From contig JACEVL010000419.1 in NCBI GenBank assembly GCA_020284085.1, positions 460,001 through 524,000 of the forward strand: 64,000 nt of DNA, in the 5' to 3' direction. The translations under genes were made by a program, and so were the position numbers. Numbering within the stretch: the stretch's first letter is position 1; the number at the start of each line of letters is the position of its first letter. The notes beneath the pieces are model-generated. The model saw nothing but the letters and a program-made list of their open reading frames with translations. It was not told where the DNA came from and made no database searches. This stretch comes from Aporrectodea caliginosa. Its lineage: Eukaryota > Annelida > Clitellata > Crassiclitellata > Lumbricidae. This document shows, in pieces, positions 35,413 to 48,000 of this stretch.

Positions 35413-37287
35413 CTAAGGAGCGTACGGCGGAGGAGCGAGCTGAGAACAGGCGCTCGGATGCAGTGGTTCTGCAACGACGTAGTCGTACGGCGGTCGAGCG
35501 TCTCTCGGTTCTCGGATGCGGTCGTGGCTGGTCGGTCGGCGAAGGAGGTTGCAGGCGACGCCGATGATGGAGACGGCGCCTGCAGCCGTGATCATGTAGA
35601 AGCCGAGGCTGAACTGGACGTCGACCCAGCTGCCCTCGTGGAAGAGGTTCGCCTGGAAGTGGTTGGTCAACTGCTCGACCACCAAATAACTCAGGCCGTT
35701 GATGATGATGCAGATCGTCACTTCAATAAGAAAACACGACAAACGTTGCGTTACAAAAACTGTGCTAGATGAACATTTGAATCTAGCAGCAAACGTAAAT
35801 GGTTTCATCCAACTGGAGTCATTGGATTTTGAGTCTAGATATCATCTCACTTTCGTTTACACTGTCTGCACGACTTATTGGTGCTATGGAGCTCCAATGG
35901 GTTTGCGTGGCCCACCACCAGAGACTCTTGGAGTTTTCTGCACATTGTTCTTGGTTAAATTAATTTCTGTATGACATCTAACATCATATAGCATAGCGCA
36001 AACTTGAGTGGCGCTATATAAATGTTTAATTACAATTACAAGAAAATCCTCCCCCCACCCAGTTGGAGGACCCAAGATTTGACCCAATCCTTGTGTGGTC
36101 AACACCAGTGCTCATCGGAGTCACTCTACACAAGAAGACAGCATCTGAAGATATTGCTCCACTGGAGGTGTAGGAAGAACAATGAATAAACAACCATCAT
36201 GATGGAGTAAAACCCAGATCACCTGATATTATGGAGAAGATTCCGTTGCCACGAAGGGAGCGGAAAACGCGATGCGTTGGTCCAACGAGGTGGAGAATAA
36301 ACGCCACAAGACTAAAGAGAATCGTAAGAAAGCAGAGAGCGATAATCGATCTCATTACGAAGACCAGCGGAGGAGTCACACAGTTGACGAGCACTACAAT
36401 GCAAAAACAACTTATGCGATACAATCCAACCGTTATATATACGAAAGAACATTCCAGGAATGCGGATTTTTGCGTTAGATACAACATGCGTTATTGCATC
36501 AGGAAATTCACAATTTAGTTGCCATAAATTCATTAAAAATAATTAAATCTGTATATAAACATCCTAAAACCGGTTCTGTGCAATAAACCAAATTCAATTC
36601 AATTTAGTTTAGATAAATGACTAACTTCATGAACTTACTATTAAATCAATTACTAGTAATTAGTGACCCATAAGTACAATTGTAAAACTGAAGGACTAAA
36701 TATGGTTAACTGGACCCAATGCTTCTATGGTGTGGCTGACCTTCGTCACTTGCGCTTCCGTACTGATAGACGTTTGTCGTTGGAAAGTTGTGCAGCGTTC
36801 TGAATGATCCTGGATAGAAGAAGAGCTTGACGCCGAGATAGTTGATCGGTTGACCTCTGAAGTCGGCGCATTTTCCGCCGCTGAAGTAGAACCAATGAGG
36901 TTCAGCCAGAGACGTACAGACGAGAACGACGACGAACATACAGGAAATGGCCGTCAGAAAGTTGCTTTCCTTCCTCTTGAATCGACACAGTCTCTGTCGA
37001 CTGCCGTGATGTCGATGGCGTCTGCCTCCTCGGTGGCGGTACCTGCTGCTGTCGCGAGTCCCTGGCGACGGTGTGCCCGCAGTGGGCGGCGGTGGCAGCG
37101 GAGGAGGAGCAGGGTCCGTTGAAGGCAGAGGGGCGGCCACTGCGACCGAGGCGTCCAGGGGGTGATCATCGGCCGTCGTCCCTTCTTCCTCTGCGTCGTT
37201 CGTCGGTGACGATAGTTCGTCGGCCGACAACAGATTCACGTCCGATTCTTCGCCGTCCGCTCGAGACAGTCGACTCCATCCCAACAT
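35413..37287 (-). CDS. TMEM127: TMEM127-like tetraspanning membrane protein
   Basis: In vertebrates TMEM127 is an endosomal/lysosomal membrane protein that dampens mTORC1 signalling. Exons in transcript order: 37287-36741, 36393-36223, 35720-35413 (TAG). The total is 1026 bp, 341 aa. Four hydrophobic segments are visible: AISCMFVVVLVCTSLA (about 113-128), MRSIIALCFLTILFSLVAFI, VTICIIINGLSYLVV and YMITAAGAVSIIGVACNLL. Family signatures are CTSLAEPHWFYFSGGKC after the first segment and the C-terminal APPPYAP. All junctions are GT-AG and in phase. The ATG is the first in the open frame; a TTG further out is not a credible start. The protein is about 100 aa longer than human (238 aa), the extra being a Pro-, Arg- and His-rich N-terminal cytosolic region. 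Confidence 0.9.
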
Positions 37288-37607
37288 CGTTGATATTTGT
37301 TCTGATTTCGAGATTTTCCTCAATTAATTAATTAATTAACTAAATTTTGTTGGATTTCTTTCCAGGAAGTGAATTCTTCCAACAACAGCTCTACCCAGTC
37401 AATGCTTCAAGGTAAGGTGGTCCTCGTCTTAAGTTTATTTAGCGCCTTCGCTTTGGTCAAAGTATTCGCTTATAATATTATGGAGTTATGAACCTACTGA
37501 ATACGATTGCAGAATTTTCATTTATTTTTGTAGTTCGAGTATAAAAATATTCATCGTTTTCAAGTTCAAAGTTACTCAATTTGTTTCGATAAAATAATTA
37601 TACCAAA

Positions 37608-38063
37608 GGGGCCGTCCATAAAGTACGTCACGCTCCAGGGGAGGGGTTTAAGAAAGTGTGACAGTTTGTGACAGGGGGAGGGGGTCAGGCCATGTGTGAC
37701 GTCACACATTTATTTTTTTATATTTTATTTATAATTTATTTTTTATTTTTTTAGTAGAATTTCATAGCTTTAAAAATAATTTTCAAAAATTTTCTGAAAC
37801 ATTTAATTAGTTTTATGTCAAAATAGCATGAAATGCATATCTCCTGAATATGTTTTTCACGATTCCTCTCGCTAGGAGCGCTAGTAATAATGCTGTTGCG
37901 AAGCCTTGTTTATGTATTAGCCTTGCTTTCTGAAGTATTATTATTTCTATGTTGAAAGTGTGACGTACTTTAAGGGGGGGGGTCCGAGTTTTGTGACAGT
38001 TTGTGACAGGGGAGGGGGGGTAAAATGGTCAAAAATAGCGTGACGTACTTTATGGACGGCCCC
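37608..38063. mobile_element. GGGGCCGTCC MITE, complete copy
   Basis: 456 bp with long inverted repeats: it begins GGGGCCGTCCATAAAGTACG and ends with the inverse CGTACTTTATGGACGGCCCC; the arms match for about 27 bp. Inner GTGTGACAGTTTGTGACAG blocks are also inverted. The flanks show only AAA on both sides, so target site length is unclear and I do not assign a superfamily. The interior is AT-rich and non-coding. A second copy is at 52629-53035. Confidence 0.8.
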
Positions 38064-38429
38064 AAAATGGCTTGAAATCCGCCGATGCTCATTATTGGCA
38101 ATAGACCGATTTTGTAACACTGAATTATCTGACTGTACAATGAATCAGAATACAAAGAAAGAACTAATTTAACTGTAAAGTAAAACGCAAAAGACTCGGA
38201 ATTTAAAAATCTGATCATAATATTTGAGTGCGTCGAGATCAAAGTGTATATGCCGTTTATGACAGGGTGCATTTGGTGTTTTTGCTGTCTCAGAACCCAG
38301 AGAATGGAACACTCTACCAGCTACAATCCGTCAAAGTTCATCTGCCACTCAATTTAAATCAAAGTTAAAATTAAATTAAAATCATAATTAAAAACTCATT
38401 TATTCTCATTATATTATGGATAAGAACAC

Positions 38430-38475
38430 AGAGGAAAATTAACGCGCTCTCGTGCAAGACTTGTCTTGTTTTGCA
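38430..38475. repeat. Shared 'CTCTCGTGCAAGACTTG' fragment
   Basis: The stretch GCGCTCTCGTGCAAGACTTG and the next few bases recur at 46825-46852, indicating a fragment of the same dispersed repeat. Confidence 0.5.
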
Positions 38476-38609
38476 TCTGCTGCCATCTACCGAATGACCT
38501 GGCGATTCTTTCAAAATCCTGCACGCACACAATTCTAAGGATATATTATGACCCACCGTCCTACCCTGTGTGCGTGCGTGCGTGTGTGTATGTATGTAGG
38601 CTGGCTATG

Positions 38610-38780
38610 TATATATGTATGAGCACTTGTTATAGCGCCCCTTCAAGATTTCTACTCAGAGGCGCTCCTGACTACAGCGCGGACACTGAATCGGAGTTTC
38701 ACGCCGAAGCGCATGAGCAAATGCGAGTGAAGGTCTTGCCCAGGGTCCCTACGCGGCGATGGCTTAGGGGACTAGGGCTA
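38610..38780 (-). repeat. Diverged SINE A copy
   Basis: A reverse copy with TTATAGCGCCCCTTCAAGA, TACTCAGAGGCGCTCCTGAC, GAGTGAAGGTCTTGCCCAGG and GTCCCTACGCGG; the head is diverged. It lies upstream of the ABHD6-like gene. Confidence 0.6.
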
Positions 38781-39010
38781 TAGGTCATGGTAATCGTGAT
38801 TGTAGTCGACGAGTTTAAAGGTTCAGCCAAGTGCAGCTGTTTGTCCGTTTCATCAGCGAACAACAGACTTTAATCTGTTCAGAGATAAAAATAGGCTGAA
38901 AGTCAATAGAGACAGAACCAGAGACAGAGACAGAGAGGAGAGAGACAGAGTCTTAAGTGATGAACTGTTGGACGTGTGAGGCCTAAGTATCTTCTGCAGC
39001 CACACTTAAG

Positions 39011-42000
39011 ATGGCCGTTGAGGAGACGAGACTAAGCTACCTGGGAAGATGGCTTCCGATGGTGGGATCCTCTGCCAGTGGAGAGGGATGGTGGAAGACC
39101 CTCTTCCGTCCTCCTCAGTTCCTCCACTCTCTGTCCTCCGCTGATTCCTCTTCCTGGCTTCGACTGACCAGCGTCTGCGCTGCCGCTATCTTCGGATCCG
39201 CTGTCAGCACGACCTGGATTCTCTACCGATTCAAACCAAAAGTTCTCGTTCAGGCCATCATCAGGTTAACACTGTTACACTTCTCAGTAATATTCTAATT
39301 GCTAAGCATATAGCACCGCTTAAAGAGAGAGATTCATCAGAGGCGCGGCTCCCAACATAACACAATGAAATGATGATCAAACAGGTCTTCAAGCGCCTGT
39401 CGAAAAGAGGCAAAGAGAGGCTGAGGAGTTCTGTGCCAACTAATTAGGTCTAATCGAGGATGAGGAGGAGGAGGAGGAGGAGGAGGAGGAGGAGGAGGAG
39501 GAGGAGGAGGAGGAGGAGGAGGAGGAGGAGGAGGAGGAGGAGGAGGGAGGAGGAGGAGGAGGAGGAGGAGGAGGAGGAGGAGGAGGAGGAGGAGGAGGAG
39601 GAGGCCCTAGGTGGAGGAGGAGGAGGATGGGCCGAACGCAGCCAACTGTGCTGGACTTTGGAAGTTAGTTCAGGAAGGTGGAGCAACCAACTGAGTCACC
39701 TTAAATGCGACCAGAGATGGAAGATACTGAGACAGGAAGCTATAGGGCTCAGCATATTTATATCTAATCTACCTGATCCTATAAGTTAAGGGTTAGGGTT
39801 AAACTTATTATCTTATCCATACGTATGCCTCTCCGTCCGTATGTCTGTCCGTCTGTCTGTCACTCGTGTTGTGTTTCTGGCGCAGCTGGGGAAGGCGTAA
39901 GAGTGGATTCGCAACGAAGACGATCATTGGAGGCGACGGTTTCGTCTTCTCTTTCGGTGAGAGAGGAAGGAAGAGAAGGGATCAACCGATCGTCATACTC
40001 GTTCCAGGCCTCGCTGGGTCCATCGATAACTGGGTCCCTGTCGCAAAGGCCAGTTCCATTAATTCCAATAGATCTACGTCGCTTACTTACTCAGCGACAT
40101 CATAATAATTATGACCTTTAAAAGTTTAAATCAGCTGTAAAGATCATTTGGGATAATCTCTCTCGACATCTATTGGTTCTTTTTGCATTAGTATTACGGC
40201 GCCATAGAAGTTATGGATATGAGTTCACCACAGCATGCACTTCACATATATGACATGGCCGGCAATTAAGAGTGCAACTTTGTACAACAAAGTGTTGATG
40301 AGTGATGACCAAATCCATTTGAGATTCTTATTCCATTTCTAATCAACTTTGAAAACAAAAATTATCTTTCAATTGCGTTTATTTGTTGGAAGCGGTGAGA
40401 AAAGCAACTTCTGGTGATTGGTTGACCTATATACCGTCGACGTCAACCAAAACGGAAGTCTTAGTCAATTAAGTCAATTTATAATTATACCAACAATATT
40501 ACGGCGCTATGGAAGTTATGGATATTATATTGAGTGCAGCTTGCATAATTTTACATAATATGGTATATGGTTGCGTTGAGTGGTTATAATAAGGGTTGAA
40601 GATGGTTTTCCTTTCGTTGTCTGTTGTAGGATATGAAAGACCATTACATGATCGCCGTCGAAATGCCAGGAGGCGGTATGACCTCGTGTGACCCAGAAAA
40701 AGACCTCAACATTCTGGCTCAGGTCGAGCGACTCAAACAGGTTGTTACAGACTGTTATTATTTCTGAACCATGCAATTAACAGCCAATTGGCGGATTAAC
40801 AAAACTCAGTGCTTACGTACGTAGCCTACGTAGGCCTACAGATCGATGGATGGGCGCGCGCACCTGAGGGCAATATGTCGGAGGGATGTGTCTTGTCCTC
40901 TCCACGAATTCACTTCCGAATCTATTCGCCCATAATTATACGAAGCCGTGAACTACTATGTAGTCAATGTACTCATTTTATAGTTCAGTTCAACAGAGGG
41001 CGTTGTCGAGTGTTTATATAGCGCCTTTCAATGGAGGCCGATCCTCCCTCTAGATTGAAATACGTCTGCAGTATAGAGTGGGTGCGTTTTTGTAGTTGAT
41101 TCATCTGCTCGGATTCGACGGTGAAGCGTTGCATTTGGTCGGCGCCGCCACAGGAGGAACAATCGTCGGATGCTATGCTGCCATCTATCCAGACAACGTC
41201 GCAAAACTCACTCTCATCTGTCCAGCAAGTAATTATCATTATCACAATATAATCTAATTATATCTATTGTTTCATTTGAACAAAAACAACAATCGATGGT
41301 CGTCGCATCAATTAAGTGAAACGCAGATCAGGAGAAAATGGAAAATCCGTTGAAGATGTTTAATAGCGGTTGAAATCAATTGCAGGTTATTGAAATTCAA
41401 TTAATACGCAGGAAGTCGTCATCAAACGCATCTGATATAATAAGTTTTCTTTCTGGTGCAACTGATCAGTCGCTTAATTAATTGCTAAACAGGATCATTG
41501 ACCCTTCGACCGGTCATTCTTTCGCCTTTGGTAATTAACCCATCCAACTTTAGCCATATAGTATGATATTGTATTGACTAAGCGTCGGTTGGTTCCCGCG
41601 ACTTCGCTTTTGTGGGCGCTCTAGCTATTGAAAAGAGTTTTTGAAAAGAGTTATTGAAATAAGTTATTGAAATAAGTTATTGAAATAAGTTAGCCTATTG
41701 AAAAGAGTTATTGAAATGAGTTATTGAAAATAGTTATTGAAAAGAGTTATTGAAATGAGTTATTGAAAAATTTATTGAAAAGAGTTACTGAAAGAGTTAT
41801 GGAAAAGAGATATTGAAATTTGAAAAGAGTTATTGAAAGAGTTATTGAAAAGAGTTATTGAAAAGAGTTATTGAAAGAAAGAGTTATTGTTATTGAAAAG
41901 AGTTATTGAAATAGTTATTGAAAAGAGTTATTGTTATTGAAAGAGTTATTGAAAAGAGTTATTGTTATTGAAAGAGTTATTGAAATTGAGTTATTGAAAA

Positions 42001-45000
42001 GAGTTATTGAAAAGAGTTATTGAAAAGAGTTATTGTTAAAAGAGTTATTGAAAAGAGTTATTGAAAAGAGTTATTGAAAGAGTTATTGAAAAGAGTTATT
42101 GAAAAGAGTTATTGAAAAGAGTTATTGAAAAGAGTTATTGAAAAGAGTTATTGAAAAGAGTTATTGAAAAGAGTTATTGAAAAGAGTTATTGAAAAGAGT
42201 TATTTGAAAAGAGTTATTGAAAAGAGTTATTGAAAAGAGTTATTGAAAAGAGTTATTGAAAAGAGTTATTGTAAAAAGAGTTATTGAAAAAGAGTTATTG
42301 AAAAGAGTTATTGTTAAAAGAGTTATTGAAAAGAGTTATTGAAAGAGTTATTGAAAAGAGTTATTGAAAGAGTTATTGAAAAGAGTTATTGTTAAAAGAG
42401 TTATTGAAAAGAGTTATTGAAAAGAGTTATTGAAAAGAGTTATTGAAAAGAGTTATTGAAAGAGTTATTGAAAAGAGTTATTGAAAAGAGTTATTGAAAA
42501 GAGTTATTGAAAAGAGTTATTGTAAAGAGTTATTGAAAAGAGTTATTGAAAAGAGTTATTGAAAAGAGTTATTGAAAAGAGTTATTGAAAAGAGTTATTG
42601 AAAAGAGTTATTGAAAAGAGTTAATTGAAAGAGTTATTGAAAAGAGTTATTGAAAAGAGTTATTGAAAAAGAGTTATTGAAAAAGAGTTATTGAAAAGAG
42701 TTATTGATGAAAGAGTTATTGAAAAGAGTTATTGAAAAGAGTTATTGAAAAAGAGTTATTGAAAAGAGTTATTGAAAAAAGAGTTATTGAAAAAGAGTTA
42801 TTGAAAAAGAGTTATTGAAAATAGTTATTGAAAAGAGTTATTGAAAGAGTTATTGAAAAGAGTTATTGAAAAGAGTTATTGAAAAGAGTTATTGAAAGAG
42901 TTATTGAAAAGAGTTATTGAAAAGAGTTATTGAAAAAGTTATTATTGAAAAGAGTTATTGAAAAGAGTTATTGAAAAGAGTTATTGAAAAGAGTTATTGA
43001 AAAGAGTTATTTGAAAAGAGTTATTGAAAAGAGTTATTGAAAAAGAGTTATTGAGTTAAAAGAGTTATTGAAAGAGTTATTGAAAGAGAGTTGAAAAGAG
43101 TTATTGAAAAGAGTTATTGAAAAAGTTATTGAAAGAGTTATTGAAAAGAGTTATTGAAAAGAGTTATTGAAAAGAGTTATTGAGAAAGAGTTATTGAAAA
43201 GAGTTATTTGAAAGAGTTATTGAAAAGAGTTATTGAAAAGAGTTATTGAAAAGAGTTATTGAAAAGAGTTATTGAAAGAGTTATTGAAAAGAGTCATTGA
43301 AAAGAGTTATTGAAAATAGTTATTGAAAAGAGTTATTGAAAAGAGTTATTGAAAAGAGTTATTGAAAAGAGTTATTGAAAAGAGTTGTTGAAAAGAGTTA
43401 TTGAAAAGAGTTATTTAGTTATTGAAAAGAGTTATTGAAAAGAGTTATTGAAAAGAGTTATTGAAAGAGTTATTGAAAAGAGTTATTGAAAAAGAGTTAT
43501 TGAAAAGAGTTATTGAAAAGAGTTATTGAAAGAGTTATTGAAAAGAGTTATTGAAAAGAGTTATTGAAAGAGTTATTGAAAAAGTTATTGAGTTATTGAT
43601 GAAAGAGTTATTGAAAAGAGTTATTGAAAAGAGTTATTGAAAAGAGTTATTGAAAAGAGTTATTGAAAAGAGTTATTGAAAAGAGTTATTGAAAAGAGTT
43701 ATTGAAAAGAGTTGAAAAAGAGTTTGAAAAGAGTTATTGAAAAGAGTTATTGAAAAGAGTTATTGAAAAGAGTTATTGAAAAGAGTTATTGAAAAGAGTT
43801 ATTGAAAAGAGTTATTGAAAAGAGTTATTGAAAAGAGTTATTGAAAGAGTTATTGAAAAGAGTTATTGAAAAAGAGTTATTGAAAAGAGTTATTGAAAAG
43901 AGTTATTGAAAAGAGTTATTGAAAAGAGTTATTGAAAAGAGTTATTGAAAAGAGTTATTGAAAAGAGTTATTGAAAAGAGTTATTGAAAAGAGTTATTGA
44001 GTTAAAAGAGTTATTGAAAAGAGTTATTGAAAGAGTTATTGAAAGAGTTATTGAAAGAGTTATTGAAAGAGTTATTGAAAAGAGTTATTGAAAAGAGTTA
44101 TTGAAAAGAGTTATTGAAAAGAGTTATTGAAAAGAGTTATTGAAAAGAGTTATTGAAAAGAGTTATTGAAAAAGAGTTATTGGAAAGAGTTATTGAAAAG
44201 AGTTATTGAAAAGAGTTATTGAAAAGAGTTATTGAAAAGAGTTATTGAAAAGAGTTATTGAAAAAAGAGTTATTGAAAAGAGTTATTGAAAAGAGTTATT
44301 GAAAAGAGTTATTGAAAGAGTTATTGAAAAATTGAGTTATTGAAAAGAGTTATTGAAAAGAGTTATTGAAAAGAGTTATTGAAAAGAGTTATTGAAAAGA
44401 GTTATTGAAAAGAGTTATTGAAAAGAGTTATTGAAAGAGTTATTGAAAAGAGTTATTGAAAAGAGTTATTGAAAAGAGTTATTGAAAAGAGTTATTGAAA
44501 AGAAGAGTTATTGAAAAGAGTTATTGAAAAGAGTTATTGAAAAGAGTTATTGAAAAGAGTTATTGAAAAGAGTTATTGAAAAGAGTTATTGAAAAGAGTT
44601 ATTGAAAAAGAGTTATTGAAAAGAGTTATTGAAAGAGTTATTGAAAAGAGTTATTGAAAAGAGTTATTGAAAAGAGTTATTGAAAAGAGTTATTGAAAGA
44701 GTTATTGAAAAGAGTTATTGAAAGAGTTATTGAAAGAGTTATTGAAAGAGTTATTGAAAAGAGTTATTGAAAAGAGTTATTGAAAAGAGTTATTGAAAAG
44801 AGTTATTGAAAAGAGTTATTGAAAAGAGTTATTGTTGAAAAGAGTTATTGAAAAGAGTTATTGAAAAGAGTTATTGAAAAGAGTTAAAGAGTTATTGAAA
44901 AGAGTTATTGAAAAGAGTTATTGAAAAGAGTTATTGAAAAGAGTTATTGAAAAGAGTTATTGAAAAGAGTTATTGAAAAGAGTTATTGAAAGAGTTATTG

Positions 45001-48000
45001 AAAAGAGTTATTGAAAAGAGTTATTGAAAGAGTTATTGAAAAGAGTTATTGAAAAGAGTTATTGAAAAGAGTTATTGAAAAGAGTTATTGAAAAGAGTTA
45101 TTGAAAAGAGTTATTGAAAAGAGTTATTGAAAAGAGTTATTGAAAAAAGAGTTATTGAAAGAGTTATTGAAAAGAGTTATTGAAAATAGTTATTGAAAAG
45201 AGTTATTGAAAAGAGTTATTGAAAAGAGTTATTGAAAAGAGTTATTGAAAGAGTTATTGAAAAGAGTTATTGAAAGAGTTATTGAAAAGAGTTATTGTTA
45301 TTGAAAGAGTTATTGAAATTAGTTATTGAAAAGAGTTATTGATATGAGTTATTGAAAAGAGTTATTGCAAAAGAGTTATTGAAAAGAGTTATTCAAAATA
45401 GTTATTGAAAGAGTTATTGAAAGAGTTATTGAAAGAGTTATTGAAAACAGTTATTGAAAATAGTTATTGAAAGAGTTATTGAAAGAGTTATTGAAAAGAG
45501 TTATTGAAAATAGTTATTGAAAAGGAGTTATTGAAAAGAGTTATTGAAAAAAAGAGTTATTGAAAAGAGTTATTGAAAAGAGTTATTGAAAGAGTTATTG
45601 AAAAGAGTTATTGAAAACAGTTACTGAAAAAATTTATTGAAAAGAGTTATTGAAAGAGTTATTGAAAGTGTTATTGGAAAGAGTTATATTGAAAAGAGTT
45701 TTTGAAAATAGGAATTGAAAAGCGTTATTGAAATGAGTTATTGAAAATAGTTATTGAAAAGAGATATTGAAAAAGTTATTGAAAAGAGTTATTGAAAGAG
45801 TTATTGAAAAGAGTTATTGAAAATAGTTTCTGAAAAGAGTTATTGAAATGCGTTATTGAAAATAGTTATTGAAAAGAGTTATTGAAAAGAGTTATTGAAA
45901 AGAGATATTGAAAGATATTAATAATTTCTTAAATATAAAACGTATATTTAATAATATCGGGGCCCGATAGCGCATTGGATAAGATCTGGCGTAGAGTGCG
46001 AGAGGTACCGAGTTCGAGCACCGTAGGGCGGATATGCTTTGTAGGCTGCTATTAGCGCCGTGTTTTTAACAGGCTGTCTGTTCTGTTAGTAGTTAAGATT
46101 GTTTCAATTGCATAACATGTAAATGTACAGCCCAGTGCGTTTGCCAGGCGCTCAATTAAAGAAAAGATATTATTATTATTATTATTATTTATGTATGATA
46201 TTATTTGGTATTAGAATTATTATTATTTTAATCTGTTTAATGTCTTTTCGAGTTCGTAGTGCTGAGACAGGTGACGTCATAAAGATGGAGTTGGCTGGTG
46301 TCGACTCTGGAATGATATTTCGTTCTCCAGAAACCATAGAAAACTCACTGGAACTTCTGACGAAGAAACCAATAAAACTGAATAAACAGGTCAAGTGATA
46401 TAATAATTATTATAGGTACTAGATGTTTGCCCGTCCTAAGACGGTTAAATTTAGCGTTCTCGGGCGGGCCACTGAAACTCAGCGCTCCCCTCTTTTCTCC
46501 ACTTCCCTTTCAGTTGCTCTACTTTTCCCTTCCACTTCAAATTCCACTTCCCACCCCTATCCTCTGCCTTCTCCCCTTCCCGTCCCATAACCTCCTATTC
46601 CTGTTTTCCCTCCCCTACCCCTTTTCTACCCCCTTTCCCCTCTTAATCACCTTCCTTCCTTTCTTTCTCCACTCACACTACCTGCCCTGCACCTTCCAAC
46701 CCTCCCCATTAGCTCCCACTCCCCCGTCCGTCCCTTCCTCCTCCTCATTCCTCCAACTCCCACTCCCTCTTCTGGCCCTTCATCTCTACCTCCCTACCTC
46801 CAACCCTACCGAATGTAGCGAAACGCGCTCTCGTGCAAGACTTGTCTTGTTAAAGCGCGCTATAAATTTTCATTTGTATTGTATAATTGTACCTTCATGA
46901 ACGCCTGTATATTAGCTATGCTCCGTCCGTCCGTTGTTGAGAAATATATTGTGTTGCTATGACAACGTTTTCTTTGTGTGACGTCACAATAATATTGTGT
47001 TCGTCACACAAAGAACTTCGGCTAGACTATATATAATTAGTACAGCCTAGCAGCGCTGCGCGGCTGTTTTAGCCGCGTGACGTTACGCGTCACACACCTC
47101 ACACGCGCATACACATTACACACAGACAAACATTTCTGTTCGTTTATATTATTAACTAGATGTTTGCCCGTCCTAAGACGGTAAGTTTAGGGAGCTCGCA
47201 CGCTCCACTTAAAATCGCATGACCGGCGGCCCGCGGGCCCATACAGGGCAAAAGACTATCGTGCAGCGCAATTTTTATCATACGGCAATTTGAATCTATG
47301 CGACAGTTTAAGGTTGATAGCAACGCCCCCTACCGACTTTCTTTGCACGCAAAGTTGAATCTACGCGACGGTTTAAATTAAAATCTCCAGCTCCCCTCCT
47401 CTGCCTCTCTTCTGCTAACGGTGTCGTTCCTACTCAAGCGCCCTCTAACAGAGACTACTCACTGGCTGCGCCAGTCTCGAGCGACCCCTATCTGTGTCGT
47501 TCTCACTCAAGCGCCCTCTAACGGTCGTGTTGCTATCTCGCGCCAAGTCTCGAACGACCCCTAGCGGTGTCGTTATCACTCAAGCGACCTTTAAGGGTAT
47601 TATGGACGCACGCACGGAGATTTCTCGCGCGACCCCACGCAGTATTCGAGCGTGCTTGCCTCTCCACTGTCTTCCAGACAGCCTACCTCCCTCCCTCCCT
47701 AGAAATATTATAAATCCAAAGAAGAACACCCGTCCATCCCTGCCGTCCGTACCCTCAACAAACTACGCCCTGCGTCCGTCCGTCTTACAGTACCAGTTGC
47801 ACGTACGTCCAAAGAAAGACCTAAACGCGGTGGAGTCTGTTGGTCCGAACCCTTACTCTAGTCGCCTGGATAATAATATACAAGATAACCCCATCCCATA
47901 GACGACTTTAATAATAGCTAGTTCTGCTACTATTATACAGAAGTCCATGCCCATCCCCTTATAGAAATGTCGAAGGACCCACACGTCATGATCTCGCGTT

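Noticed and set aside
36231..36518. 95-aa and 68-aa plus-strand frames
   Set aside because: Antisense shadows of TMEM127 exon 2.
41626..45916. Telomeric or centromeric array
   Set aside because: The 13-bp unit is not telomere-like and lies inside an intron of an intact gene.
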